Shown: piece after piece, positions 1 through 7,588 of the stretch | How the letters are laid out: the number at the start of each line of letters is the position of its first letter | Position numbering within the stretch: position 1 is the stretch's first letter | DNA from: Chryseobacterium aurantiacum | GTDB taxonomy: Bacteria > Bacteroidota > Bacteroidia > Flavobacteriales > Weeksellaceae | NCBI RefSeq assembly: GCF_003020585.1 | Contig: NZ_PXUE01000008.1 | Coordinates: forward strand, 1 to 64,000 | Length of the DNA: 64,000 bases | Direction of reading: 5' to 3' | The notes under the pieces: model-generated | Told to the model about the DNA's origin: nothing | The model's input: only the letters and a program-made list of their open reading frames with translations | The model's database searches: none | Position numbers and translations under genes: made by a program

Positions 1-21
1 GCCAGTTTTTATTTTATTTTT

Positions 22-53
22 AAAGTCTCATGCAAAAGCATGGGACTTTTTTT
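22..53 (+). terminator. Rho-independent terminator of a gene upstream of the window
   Basis: Twelve-base arms (22-33 and 38-49, one G-T pair) around an AAAA loop are followed by a run of seven T. It would end transcription of a plus-strand gene lying before position 1. Confidence 0.8.
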
Positions 54-359
54 GTGCACATAGGTGAACCTGCAAAAATCCTAGAGGCACCCCACACCGT
101 ATGCCCCACCTGCACAGGGAAGGCAACAGCCAAGGTCCATAATTATCATTATATTCAATGCCCAGGCAAATTCATTATTTTTAATGCATACCAAGGCCTA
201 TCTCTATTGAGAGAGAAAGAATTGTTTTTATTATAATCATAAGAATTATATTAATTTGTTATCAATTTTGCTTTAATTATATAGGATTATTGTTTTTTGA
301 CTTGTAAATTGTGTAACTTAGTCATATCAAATCGATTATAAATCTAAACTATACATATT
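54..359. other. Intergenic region without a convincing gene
   Basis: About 300 bases separate the terminator from the first gene. Bases 60-190 are clearly richer in GC than the flanks. The only open frame, 30-236, starts inside the terminator stem and resembles nothing I know. Bases 240-359 are very AT-rich and probably hold the promoter of the next gene: a TAACTTAG at about 315-322 resembles a -7 box, but I see no good -33 box. I recognise no riboswitch. Confidence 0.5.
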
Positions 360-1526
360 ATGAAAAAACATTTATTCCCTCTATTCTTATTGTTATTAGG
401 TATACCTACTCAGGCACAACAAGATTTTTTTGCTATTACAGGAAAAGATGCTCCGGGTATTAATTTCAGTGATTTTCGTGCTATGGATGCGGTGAATGCT
501 ACTTCCGGTGAGAAATTTTTCACCGCTGAATCTCCTGCAAAAGTATTTTCGCAGACTAGAAATGGTTCTGTGGCTGAGGATAAAAATTCATTTAATAATT
601 CGCAGGCTGTAACGATGGCGGCACTGGCTTACGACTCTTCTAGTAACAATCTGGTGTATATGCCTATGTTTTCTTCTAATATTTATGTTTTAAATCCTCA
701 AACTAAGGAAATTACATTAGTTGAAAATAACGTAGCCAGAGTATCTTCATGTGATATTAACTCTCATATTACAAGAATGACAACCGGCTATGATGGAAAT
801 ATCTATGCAGTTAATAATGCGGGTACACAACTTTTACAGATAAGTAAAAAAGGAGGACAGTATATTGTTAATGATTTGGGTATCATTAAAGATGATCTTT
901 CTAATGGTAAAAATTCTTTTACAGCTATAGAAACTGGTTTTGGTGGTGACATGATTGCTGATACGGATAATAACTTTTATATTTTTGCGGCTTCAGGAAA
1001 TGTTTTTAAAGTTTCTATTAAAGAGCTAAAGGCTAAGTTTGTGGGTAAAATAGCTGGTATTCCGGATAACTATTCTGTAAACGGTTCTGCAGTGAATGTT
1101 CATGGAAAAGTAGTAATTGCAAGTGCTAAAGGGGCTCTTTTATACGAAGTAGACCTGATGAGCCTACAGGCAAAGCAACTTCCTGGTGAGCAGAATCTTC
1201 ATATTTATGACTTGGCAAGTAAATACTTTGCTAATGATAAAATCAGTTCTTCTAATACTGTGACTAATCTGGATATCTATCCGACAAGAGTTGACGAGAA
1301 TTACATCAATGTGTACCTTAGCAATAAGAATGTGAAAGGAAGCCTTAAACTAAATGTATTCGACCTGTCGGGTAAAAATGTTATGAATCAAAGCCTGCTT
1401 GTTAAAGACGGTTCTTTGGATCAGAAAATTTATCTGAGAGGATTAATTAATGGAGCATACGTTGTAAGTATTGCAGATGAATCAGGCAAAATACTACTGA
1501 CCAAGAAAATCCTGGTAACAGAATAA
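360..1526 (+). CDS. Secreted protein with type IX secretion (T9SS) C-terminal sorting domain
   Basis: The 388-residue product has an N-terminal signal peptide (Lys-Lys, then a Leu-rich core, cut near AQA at 20). The middle part has repeated short beta-rich segments such as YDGNIYAVN and YEVDLMSLQ, which suggests a propeller-like fold, but I do not recognise a family. The last 80 or so residues (IYPTRVDENYINVYLSN, then LNVFDLSGKNV, then LRGLINGAYVVSIADESGKILLTKKILV) are a typical T9SS type A sorting domain, so the protein is probably exported and attached to the cell surface or released. It is monocistronic, with a weak terminator after it. The substrate or role is unknown. Confidence 0.85.
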   Translation: MKKHLFPLFLLLLGIPTQAQQDFFAITGKDAPGINFSDFRAMDAVNATSGEKFFTAESPAKVFSQTRNGSVAEDKNSFNNSQAVTMAALAYDSSSNNLVYMPMFSSNIYVLNPQTKEITLVENNVARVSSCDINSHITRMTTGYDGNIYAVNNAGTQLLQISKKGGQYIVNDLGIIKDDLSNGKNSFTAIETGFGGDMIADTDNNFYIFAASGNVFKVSIKELKAKFVGKIAGIPDNYSVNGSAVNVHGKVVIASAKGALLYEVDLMSLQAKQLPGEQNLHIYDLASKYFANDKISSSNTVTNLDIYPTRVDENYINVYLSNKNVKGSLKLNVFDLSGKNVMNQSLLVKDGSLDQKIYLRGLINGAYVVSIADESGKILLTKKILVTE

Positions 1527-1566
1527 TTGATTAAAAAAAACATATCAAAAAATTTGACTTATCATA

Positions 1567-1598
1567 GAACCTTTTCAATTGTATTGGGAGGTTTTTTT
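1567..1598 (+). terminator. Possible weak terminator
   Basis: AACC and GGTT ends and a CAA/TTG inner pair flank a loop, followed by seven T. The stem is imperfect. Confidence 0.45.
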
Positions 1599-1666
1599 AA
1601 TGATTATTTGATATTCAAGAAGTTTTATTTTTCGATATTATAATGTACTTTTATAAAAAAATATAG

Positions 1667-4318
1667 ATGAAGCTATACTTTAATGTAGGATATATTGTAA
1701 AGGCCGGAGAGAATCTACAACTTGTAATAAGTGAAGAAGGAACTGTAGCTCATATCCATACTATGTTTTGTGCAGAGAATGGTTTATGGAGATGTGAGGT
1801 TGATTATTTTTCAAAGTCTATTTCTTATCAATATAGAGTTGTAAATGAAAAAGGAAATGTTTTAAGAGTAGAATTTGTTTCTCATCATCTTAATTTTCCA
1901 CATAACTATAAAGAGTTCATCATTTTTGATGAATGGAATAATAAAAATTTTCCGGAGAATTATTTAAACAATAAAATACTTTACAACAAACTGCATGATT
2001 TTGTTTCTGAAAAATCGACAGTTTTAAAAAAGCATACCCATTTATTTCGAATTGAAGCCCCTATCTATAATCCGGACTGGAGAATTGTCTTGTTTGGAAA
2101 TACTGTTTCCCTGGGAAATTGGGATTATGGGAAAGTAGTTCCTTTGTTTCAGACAGAATTTGGAATCTGGGAAACTTCTGTTGAAATTCCTGAAAATGAA
2201 TTGATTCAATTTAAATATTGTATTTACGATAAAAAGGAAAACAGAGTGATTGATGTGGAGACTGGAGATAACAGATTCACCATTGCCAATCCGTTTGAAG
2301 ATGTTCTACAGATTGTTTCCAATCATTACTTTAGATTTAAAGGCTATCAGATGTATCATGATGCGGGAGTTGCCGTTCCAGTATTTTCTTTAAGAAGTGA
2401 AGATGGTTTTGGAGTAGGTGAATTTACAGACATCAAAAAACTGGCAGATTGGACAAAGGAAACGAATCTCGGAATTATTCAGATTCTTCCCATTAACGAT
2501 ACAACAGCTAATTATTCCTGGACAGATTCATATCCTTATGCAGCAGTATCTGTTTATGCTTTGCATCCCCAATATATTTCACTTGAAAAGCTTGATTTTT
2601 CTTTACCGAAAGAATTAGTTAACGAGTATCAGCTTGAAAAACAGAGCTTAAATAGCCTCGATCTGATTGATTATGAAAAAATGATCGCAGGTAAATGGAA
2701 GTATCTAAAGGCTGTTTTTTATGCTGAAAAAGATAAAATTTATAAGGATAGAAACTTTAAGAAATTTATAAAAGACAATGAGTACTGGCTGGTTCCTTAT
2801 GCTGCGTTCTGCGTACTAAGAGACAAGTACAAAACACCCAACTTCAACGATTGGAAAACTCATAAAAAATATATTGCAGGAAAAATCTCACAATTTTTTA
2901 CAACGAAAAGTAAAGATTATGATACCTCAATGCTTCATGCCTGGGTGCAGTATCAGCTTCATGTACAACTAAAGGATGCGGTGGATTATACTCACAAGCT
3001 TGGAGTTTCTTTGAAAGGAGACCTGCCAATCGGAATTTACAGATATTCTGTAGAAGCCTGGACTGAGCCGGAATTATTTGGAATGGATTTCCAGGCGGGG
3101 GCACCACCTGATCAATTCACAGAACTTGGTCAAAACTGGGAATTCCCAACCTATAACTGGGAAGCCATGAAAGAAGATGATTACAGATGGTGGAAAAACA
3201 GATTCAAAGCTTTAGAACAGTATTTTGATGCCATGAGGATTGATCATATTCTAGGTTTTTTCAGAATCTGGAGAATGCCAATCTCTGCTGTACAAGGAAT
3301 TTTAGGATACTTTTATCCGGCTGTTCCTATTGTTTTGGATGAATTTAAGGCTTGGCAGATTCCGTTTAAATTTGACAGATATTGTAAGCCATTTATCAAT
3401 AATCAGATCTTATGGGATTATTTTGGAGGAGATAGTGTGAAGGCTCTTGAATTTATGGATCATAATGAAGATGGTACCTATTCTTTGAAAGAAGAATTTG
3501 ATACTCAAAGAAAGTTGGTCAACTTCTTTAAGAAAAAACCATATGGTGATATTGAAGATCAGCTGATTTCTCTTTGTGCCAATGTTTTATTCTTAACAGA
3601 GGAAAGAAATGGAGAAACGGTTTATCATCCAAGATTTAATGTTTATAATACAGAATCTTACAAATATTTGTCAGAACAGGAGCAGAAAGGGATCTATGAT
3701 CTGTACCACGATTATTTCTTCAGAAGACAGGATCATCTTTGGCAGGAAAAAGCTATGGAGAAACTTCCCGTTATCCTGAATGCTACGAAGATGCTTATCT
3801 GTGGAGAAGATTTGGGAATGGTTCCTGCATGTGTAGCTGTTGTAATGGATGAGTTGGCTATTATTGCCTTAAAGGTTCAGCGTATGCCTTCCGAAAATAT
3901 TCCATTCTATGATCCGAGATATGCAAATTATATGAATGTAGTGACTGCTTCTTCCCATGATAGCTCAACCTTGAGACAATGGTGGAAAGAAGATCCTGCT
4001 TTAACTCAAAAATATTTTAACCAGCAACTTATCCAATATGGGAAAGCCCCTGAACAGTTAACTCCGGATCTGGCAGAGATTATTATGAAGCAGCATTTAT
4101 ATAACGAATCTATGTTAGCTATTTTCCCAATTCAGGAGTTTCTTGCAACAGATTCTATGCTTTCCAATAAGAAAATGGATAATGAAAGAATTAATAATCC
4201 TGCTGTATTTCCCCATTATTGGCGCTATAGAATGCATATAAAGCTAGAAGATCTTAAAGAACAGAAAATATTCAACAAAAAAATTGCTAACTGGATAAAA
4301 GAGAGTGGTAGGATGTAA
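1667..4318 (+). CDS. malQ: 4-alpha-glucanotransferase (amylomaltase), GH77, DPE2-like with N-terminal CBM20 domains
   Basis: The enzyme transfers glucan chains between maltooligosaccharides and releases glucose, in the cytoplasm. At 883 residues it is longer than simple MalQ. The first 220 or so residues form two starch-binding CBM20-like modules (the second contains VLFGNTVSLGNWDYGKVVPL), the layout of plant DPE2. GH77 follows, with the Asp nucleophile in MRIDHILGFFRIW (D526), the acid/base Glu in CGEDLG (E714) and the third acid in SSHDSSTLRQWW (D765). There is no signal peptide. It stands alone, with its own terminator; no other maltose or glycogen gene is nearby. Confidence 0.95.
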   Translation: MKLYFNVGYIVKAGENLQLVISEEGTVAHIHTMFCAENGLWRCEVDYFSKSISYQYRVVNEKGNVLRVEFVSHHLNFPHNYKEFIIFDEWNNKNFPENYLNNKILYNKLHDFVSEKSTVLKKHTHLFRIEAPIYNPDWRIVLFGNTVSLGNWDYGKVVPLFQTEFGIWETSVEIPENELIQFKYCIYDKKENRVIDVETGDNRFTIANPFEDVLQIVSNHYFRFKGYQMYHDAGVAVPVFSLRSEDGFGVGEFTDIKKLADWTKETNLGIIQILPINDTTANYSWTDSYPYAAVSVYALHPQYISLEKLDFSLPKELVNEYQLEKQSLNSLDLIDYEKMIAGKWKYLKAVFYAEKDKIYKDRNFKKFIKDNEYWLVPYAAFCVLRDKYKTPNFNDWKTHKKYIAGKISQFFTTKSKDYDTSMLHAWVQYQLHVQLKDAVDYTHKLGVSLKGDLPIGIYRYSVEAWTEPELFGMDFQAGAPPDQFTELGQNWEFPTYNWEAMKEDDYRWWKNRFKALEQYFDAMRIDHILGFFRIWRMPISAVQGILGYFYPAVPIVLDEFKAWQIPFKFDRYCKPFINNQILWDYFGGDSVKALEFMDHNEDGTYSLKEEFDTQRKLVNFFKKKPYGDIEDQLISLCANVLFLTEERNGETVYHPRFNVYNTESYKYLSEQEQKGIYDLYHDYFFRRQDHLWQEKAMEKLPVILNATKMLICGEDLGMVPACVAVVMDELAIIALKVQRMPSENIPFYDPRYANYMNVVTASSHDSSTLRQWWKEDPALTQKYFNQQLIQYGKAPEQLTPDLAEIIMKQHLYNESMLAIFPIQEFLATDSMLSNKKMDNERINNPAVFPHYWRYRMHIKLEDLKEQKIFNKKIANWIKESGRM

Positions 4319-4357
4319 ATTTAACACTTGATTATCAATTAGTTAATTGCATTTTAA

Positions 4358-4393
4358 AAGAAGTTTAATCTAAGGATTTAACTTCTTTTTTTT
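4358..4393 (+). terminator. Rho-independent terminator after malQ
   Basis: Perfect 11-base arms AAGAAGTTTAA (4358-4368) and TTTAACTTCTT (4377-4387) run into a T tract. Confidence 0.85.
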
Positions 4394-4457
4394 ATTTGTA
4401 TCAAAAAGATAGAATAAAGATATTCTGTTATACACTAACCAATTAACAACTATAGAG

Positions 4458-5450
4458 ATGAAAAAAATATTTTTGGGATTAGCTTTTGGGTTGGGCGTTT
4501 TGACGTCAGCTCAGCAGTATCCGAATAATGGTTGGGAAGATGATGGTTATTATCAAAATGGTGGTGGCTATTATAACGATGAAGATGACAGGAACTATTT
4601 CCCTGATGATTATTATTACAACTATCCTCAGGATTATTATCCAACTGATTATTATCAGAATTATTATAACGATTATAGAAGTAGTATCATTAATATTGAC
4701 TGGAACGGTTTCTTTGTACAAAGCAGATTAAACCGCTGGCAGGTTGATCAGATTATCAGATTAAATAACCTATACGCCAGTTTTTCAGCTTGGGATAATT
4801 TCTATCGATACAATCCGGACAGATGGTATTATGACAGATTTTATGCTTTGGAAAGAATTATGGGACCAAGAGTATTTGTGGTTTTCCAAAATAACTATTA
4901 TCGCGGTGGCAGCCCTATTGTATACTTCCAGAATTATAGAAGAACATACTATGTTCCGAGATACAGTGTAATGCCAAGATATAGAAATGTAAACATCAAT
5001 ATTTACAGAGTAGATAGATCAAGGTTTAGAAGAATTGATAATCCTACTTTTGATGTTATCAGAAACAACTCCAGACCCAATAACGGATTTAGAAATAATG
5101 GGTTCGAAAACAATGGATCTGGAAATGGAGGTTTCCGTAAGCAGAATAACAATGGAAATTCCGGTTTTAGAAATGATAATTCCGGAGGTTTTAGAGGAAG
5201 CAATGATAACAATGGTGGATTCAGAGGAGGAAACTCAGAAAGAAGTGGTGGTTCCAAGAGTAACAATGGAGGAGGCTTTAGAGGGAATACAGAAACAAGA
5301 AGAGAAACAGCTCCCGCTCCATCCAGAGAAAATAATGGTGGCTTCAGAGGAAATGGAGGTGGTTTTAGACAAGAATCAAAAAGTCAGGCTCCAAGCCAGC
5401 AAAGCCGTAGTAATAGCGGAGGCTTTAGAGGAAGCTTAGTAAGGAATTAA
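4458..5450 (+). CDS. Secreted Tyr/Asn-rich protein with C-terminal GGFRGN repeats
   Basis: The 330-residue product has a signal peptide (cut near SAQQ at about 20). Three parts follow: a Tyr/Asp/Asn-rich stretch (about 25-75); a Tyr/Arg-rich core (about 80-210, containing NRWQVDQIIRLNNLYASF and DRWYYDRFYALERIMG); and a low-complexity tail (about 215-330) made of GGFRGN/NNGGFRG repeats. The core resembles small envelope proteins found in Chryseobacterium, but I cannot name the family. The Gly-Phe-Arg tail resembles RGG/FRG tracts, which is unusual for an exported protein; binding to polyanions or to the cell surface is only a guess. It is monocistronic. Confidence 0.75.
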   Translation: MKKIFLGLAFGLGVLTSAQQYPNNGWEDDGYYQNGGGYYNDEDDRNYFPDDYYYNYPQDYYPTDYYQNYYNDYRSSIINIDWNGFFVQSRLNRWQVDQIIRLNNLYASFSAWDNFYRYNPDRWYYDRFYALERIMGPRVFVVFQNNYYRGGSPIVYFQNYRRTYYVPRYSVMPRYRNVNINIYRVDRSRFRRIDNPTFDVIRNNSRPNNGFRNNGFENNGSGNGGFRKQNNNGNSGFRNDNSGGFRGSNDNNGGFRGGNSERSGGSKSNNGGGFRGNTETRRETAPAPSRENNGGFRGNGGGFRQESKSQAPSQQSRSNSGGFRGSLVRN

Positions 5451-5480
5451 TTTTCATATATTATATTTAAGTGGTGTGAA

Positions 5481-5510
5481 GGACAGGTTTTTATAATCTG
5501 TCCTTTTTTT
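5481..5510 (+). terminator. Rho-independent terminator
   Basis: GGACAG (5481-5486) pairs with CTGTCC (5498-5503), followed by seven T. Confidence 0.85.
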
Positions 5511-5628
5511 GTTTTATTAATGATTATTATTTGTTAAAATTTAACATTATTTATGAATATATTAATTTAACTTCTGTTTTGTTTAATAATCAAAAAGGTA
5601 TAATAACAATTAATTAAATTTTTAAAAG

Positions 5629-6075
5629 ATGAAAAAATTAGTTTTAGCAATAGCATTTATCGGAATGGGAAGTTTTGCAATGGCACAACAGACAACTCCA
5701 CAGGACAAAGAAGCAAAAAGAGCTGAAATGAAGCAGAAGATGCAGCAAAAAGAGCAGGAACATTTGGCACAGATGCAAAAAGACCTTAATCTTAACCAGT
5801 CTCAAGTAGCACAGGTAAAGGCATTACATGAAAAAAGGAAAACTGAAATGAAAGCTGAGTTTGAAAAAAGTAAAGAAGTAAGACAAGCTAAAATGGAAGA
5901 GAAGAAAGCTAAAAGAGCCCAGATGGATGCCGATATGAAAAAAATATTGACCCCAGAACAATATGATAAATGGCAGGTTGACAGAAAAGCTAAAATGGAG
6001 CAGAAGAGAATGGCAATGAAAGATAAAAGAATGATGAAAAAGCCGATGAATACAGCTGCTCCCGAAGTAAAATAA
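5629..6075 (+). CDS. Periplasmic Lys/Met/Gln-rich helical protein, Spy/CpxP-like
   Basis: The 148-residue product has a signal peptide ending near AMAQQ at 20. The rest is very charged and almost surely alpha-helical. It carries two LTxxQ-like repeats, DLNLNQSQVAQVKALH (about 52-67) and KILTPEQYDKW (about 104-114), as in Spy/CpxP and related Bacteroidetes proteins. Spy-like proteins are periplasmic chaperones; that role here is inferred. The tail has many Met and Lys (RMAMKDKRMMKKPM), which could bind metal. It is monocistronic with a strong terminator. Confidence 0.75.
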   Translation: MKKLVLAIAFIGMGSFAMAQQTTPQDKEAKRAEMKQKMQQKEQEHLAQMQKDLNLNQSQVAQVKALHEKRKTEMKAEFEKSKEVRQAKMEEKKAKRAQMDADMKKILTPEQYDKWQVDRKAKMEQKRMAMKDKRMMKKPMNTAAPEVK

Positions 6076-6104
6076 CCATTTAGAGGTTTGTTTTTTTTAA
6101 GTAT

Positions 6105-6133
6105 AAAGGATGGATGATTTTCCATCCTTTTTG
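6105..6133 (+). terminator. Rho-independent terminator
   Basis: AAAGGATGG (6105-6113) pairs perfectly with CCATCCTTT (6122-6130), followed by further T. Confidence 0.85.
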
Positions 6134-6153
6134 TATTAATTTTCTGTAAAACT

Positions 6154-6184
6154 TTTGATTTCGGGCTTTTATTCCCTATTTTTG
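6154..6184 (+). promoter_or_regulatory. Consensus Bacteroidetes promoter of ferritin
   Basis: TTTG at 6154-6157, a 19-base spacer and TATTTTTG at 6177-6184 match the known Bacteroidetes sigma pattern TTTG-N19-TAnnTTTG. It overlaps an upstream in-frame ATG (6155) and so supports the ferritin start at 6203. Confidence 0.8.
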
Positions 6185-6202
6185 AATATAAATTTAATAC
6201 TT

Positions 6203-6712
6203 ATGGTTAGCGAAAAAATTGCAAAATTAATTAACGAACAAATTGCCCACGAACAATACGCCGCTCAATATTATCTTTCAATGTCTGCATGGTTTTCCGG
6301 AAAAGATCTGGATGGAATTGCGAACTACTTCAGAGTACAAAGCAAAGAAGAATTGATGCACGCAGATAAAATGTTTGATTATCTGAATGATGTAGGAGGA
6401 GAAATCATCATTGGAGAAATTGCAAAACCTCCACATGAGTTCGAAACTGCAACGGATATTTTCGAGAAAGCATTAGCACATGAGAAAATAGTAACTAAAA
6501 GTATTTTCAATATTGTAAAGAATGCTAATGAAGAAGGAGATTTTGCAACAACTTCTTTCATGCAGTGGTTTATTAATGAGCAGGTAGAAGAAGAAGCAAG
6601 CGCTTCTCAGTACGTTACAAAGATCAAAATGGTTTGTGATAATCCATCTGCATTATACCTTTTTGACCAGGAATTGGCGCAAAGAGTATTTACTCCGGAT
6701 CCAACTGCTTAA
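6203..6712 (+). CDS. ftnA: Ferritin (non-heme iron storage)
   Basis: This is a 169-residue four-helix ferritin that oxidises Fe(II) and stores iron in a 24-mer cytoplasmic shell. Ferroxidase-type residues are visible in EQIAHEQYAAQYYLSM (about 9-24), SKEELMHADKMFDYL (EExxH, about 47-61) and INEQVEEEASA (about 126-136). The length fits bacterial FtnA, with no heme-Met signature of bacterioferritin. The start at 6203 is preferred over 6155 because the promoter overlaps the latter. It is a single gene. Confidence 0.95.
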   Translation: MVSEKIAKLINEQIAHEQYAAQYYLSMSAWFSGKDLDGIANYFRVQSKEELMHADKMFDYLNDVGGEIIIGEIAKPPHEFETATDIFEKALAHEKIVTKSIFNIVKNANEEGDFATTSFMQWFINEQVEEEASASQYVTKIKMVCDNPSALYLFDQELAQRVFTPDPTA

Positions 6713-6734
6713 ACTGAAAATTTTTCAAAAATAT

Positions 6735-6768
6735 AAAAAACCGCTATTCAATAGAATGGTGGTTTTTT
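6735..6768. terminator. Terminator between convergent genes
   Basis: ACCGCTATTC and GAATGGTGGT form a stem with G-T pairs. A-rich and T-rich flanks let it serve ferritin and, less well, the opposite gene. Confidence 0.65.
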
Positions 6769-6826
6769 GTTTCTGTGTAAATCTAAAAATACCTAATAAC
6801 AGTTTATTTTAAACACTAACGGAACT

Positions 6827-7195
6827 CTACTGAATATTTTTAATTGCCTGTGAATTGTTGATCATCAACAAAGTAAAAACTGAAATGATTGATAGTAAAT
6901 ATAGAAAAGTCAAAAGAAATACCTCTTTTCCCAATGGTTTTTCTTTTCTAATAAAGTATGCCTGTAAGAATAAGAAAACAGGATATACTACAGCAATCAT
7001 GGAAAAGAACACAAAAAGATAGGTCATTACCAAGGAGAATATGCCACTGAGGTTAACTATTTCTACATTTCGGTTAAAGGAAGCATGGGAAGAAGCATTC
7101 CAATAATAAATAGCAGTTAAAATAATAAATAGAGTAAAGCCTGCTATCTGAATGTTGAATAATATTCTCCAGTTTTTTATAATGTAATTTTTCAT
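6827..7195 (-). CDS. Small membrane protein, unknown
   Basis: This 122-residue protein has three hydrophobic spans: about 13-28 (ILFNIQIAGFTLFIIL), about 50-80 (LSGIFSLVMTYLFVFFSMIAVVYPVFLFL) and about 95-112 (LLTFLYLLSIISVFTLLM). I do not recognise a family. It lies just downstream of another small membrane gene on the same strand (30-base gap), so they probably form an operon. Confidence 0.6.
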   Translation of the reverse strand: MKNYIIKNWRILFNIQIAGFTLFIILTAIYYWNASSHASFNRNVEIVNLSGIFSLVMTYLFVFFSMIAVVYPVFLFLQAYFIRKEKPLGKEVFLLTFLYLLSIISVFTLLMINNSQAIKNIQ

Positions 7196-7225
7196 AGCCT
7201 CGGTAGGATTTAAGCTTTCGAAAAC

Positions 7226-7474
7226 TTACTTCTTATGTTTTTGTCTCTGGATGCGAATAGCGGAAATAAAAGTTACAGCACCTATTATCATACTTAAGAA
7301 TAGGGTCTTTGCTATATTTTCAGTGGGCATATATCTATGACCATCGGGGGTTACCGGAGGATCCATATAGTCCGCAATATTATAAATGGCTACTGACGAG
7401 AATGCCATCATAAGAATACTTATGACAAAAGAGATAAAATATATTTTCATGGTTACCTGAAATCTCTTTATCAA
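7226..7474 (-). CDS. Small membrane protein, unknown
   Basis: This 82-residue protein has two membrane spans (about 10-30, FISFVISILMMAFSSVAIY, and about 55-73, ALFLSMIIGAVTFISAI type). A short extracytoplasmic loop with DPPVTPDGHRYMPTEN joins them. It ends in a basic IQRQKHKK tail. No family is recognised. It is the first gene of a probable two-gene unit. Confidence 0.6.
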   Translation of the reverse strand: MIKRFQVTMKIYFISFVISILMMAFSSVAIYNIADYMDPPVTPDGHRYMPTENIAKTLFLSMIIGAVTFISAIRIQRQKHKK

Positions 7475-7588
7475 CCCAAATATAAAATTGGGTAGATATT
7501 ATATAGAATAAAAATAAACAATCCTTTTCTATTATAGGGGTTTTTTATTTTAATTTTATACTATATTTTGATAATATAGGTTGAAAAT

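Noticed and set aside
30..236. Open frame of 68 codons with a CPTC motif
   Set aside because: It starts inside a terminator stem, has no ribosome binding site or known relatives, and its C-terminal half is low in coding character.
54..359. Known riboswitch upstream of the first gene
   Set aside because: I looked for TPP, cobalamin and FMN core motifs and saw none; the next gene is a secreted protein with no reason for such control.
6155..6202. Longer ferritin N terminus from ATG 6155
   Set aside because: The consensus promoter overlaps this segment, and the extra residues do not fit ferritins.
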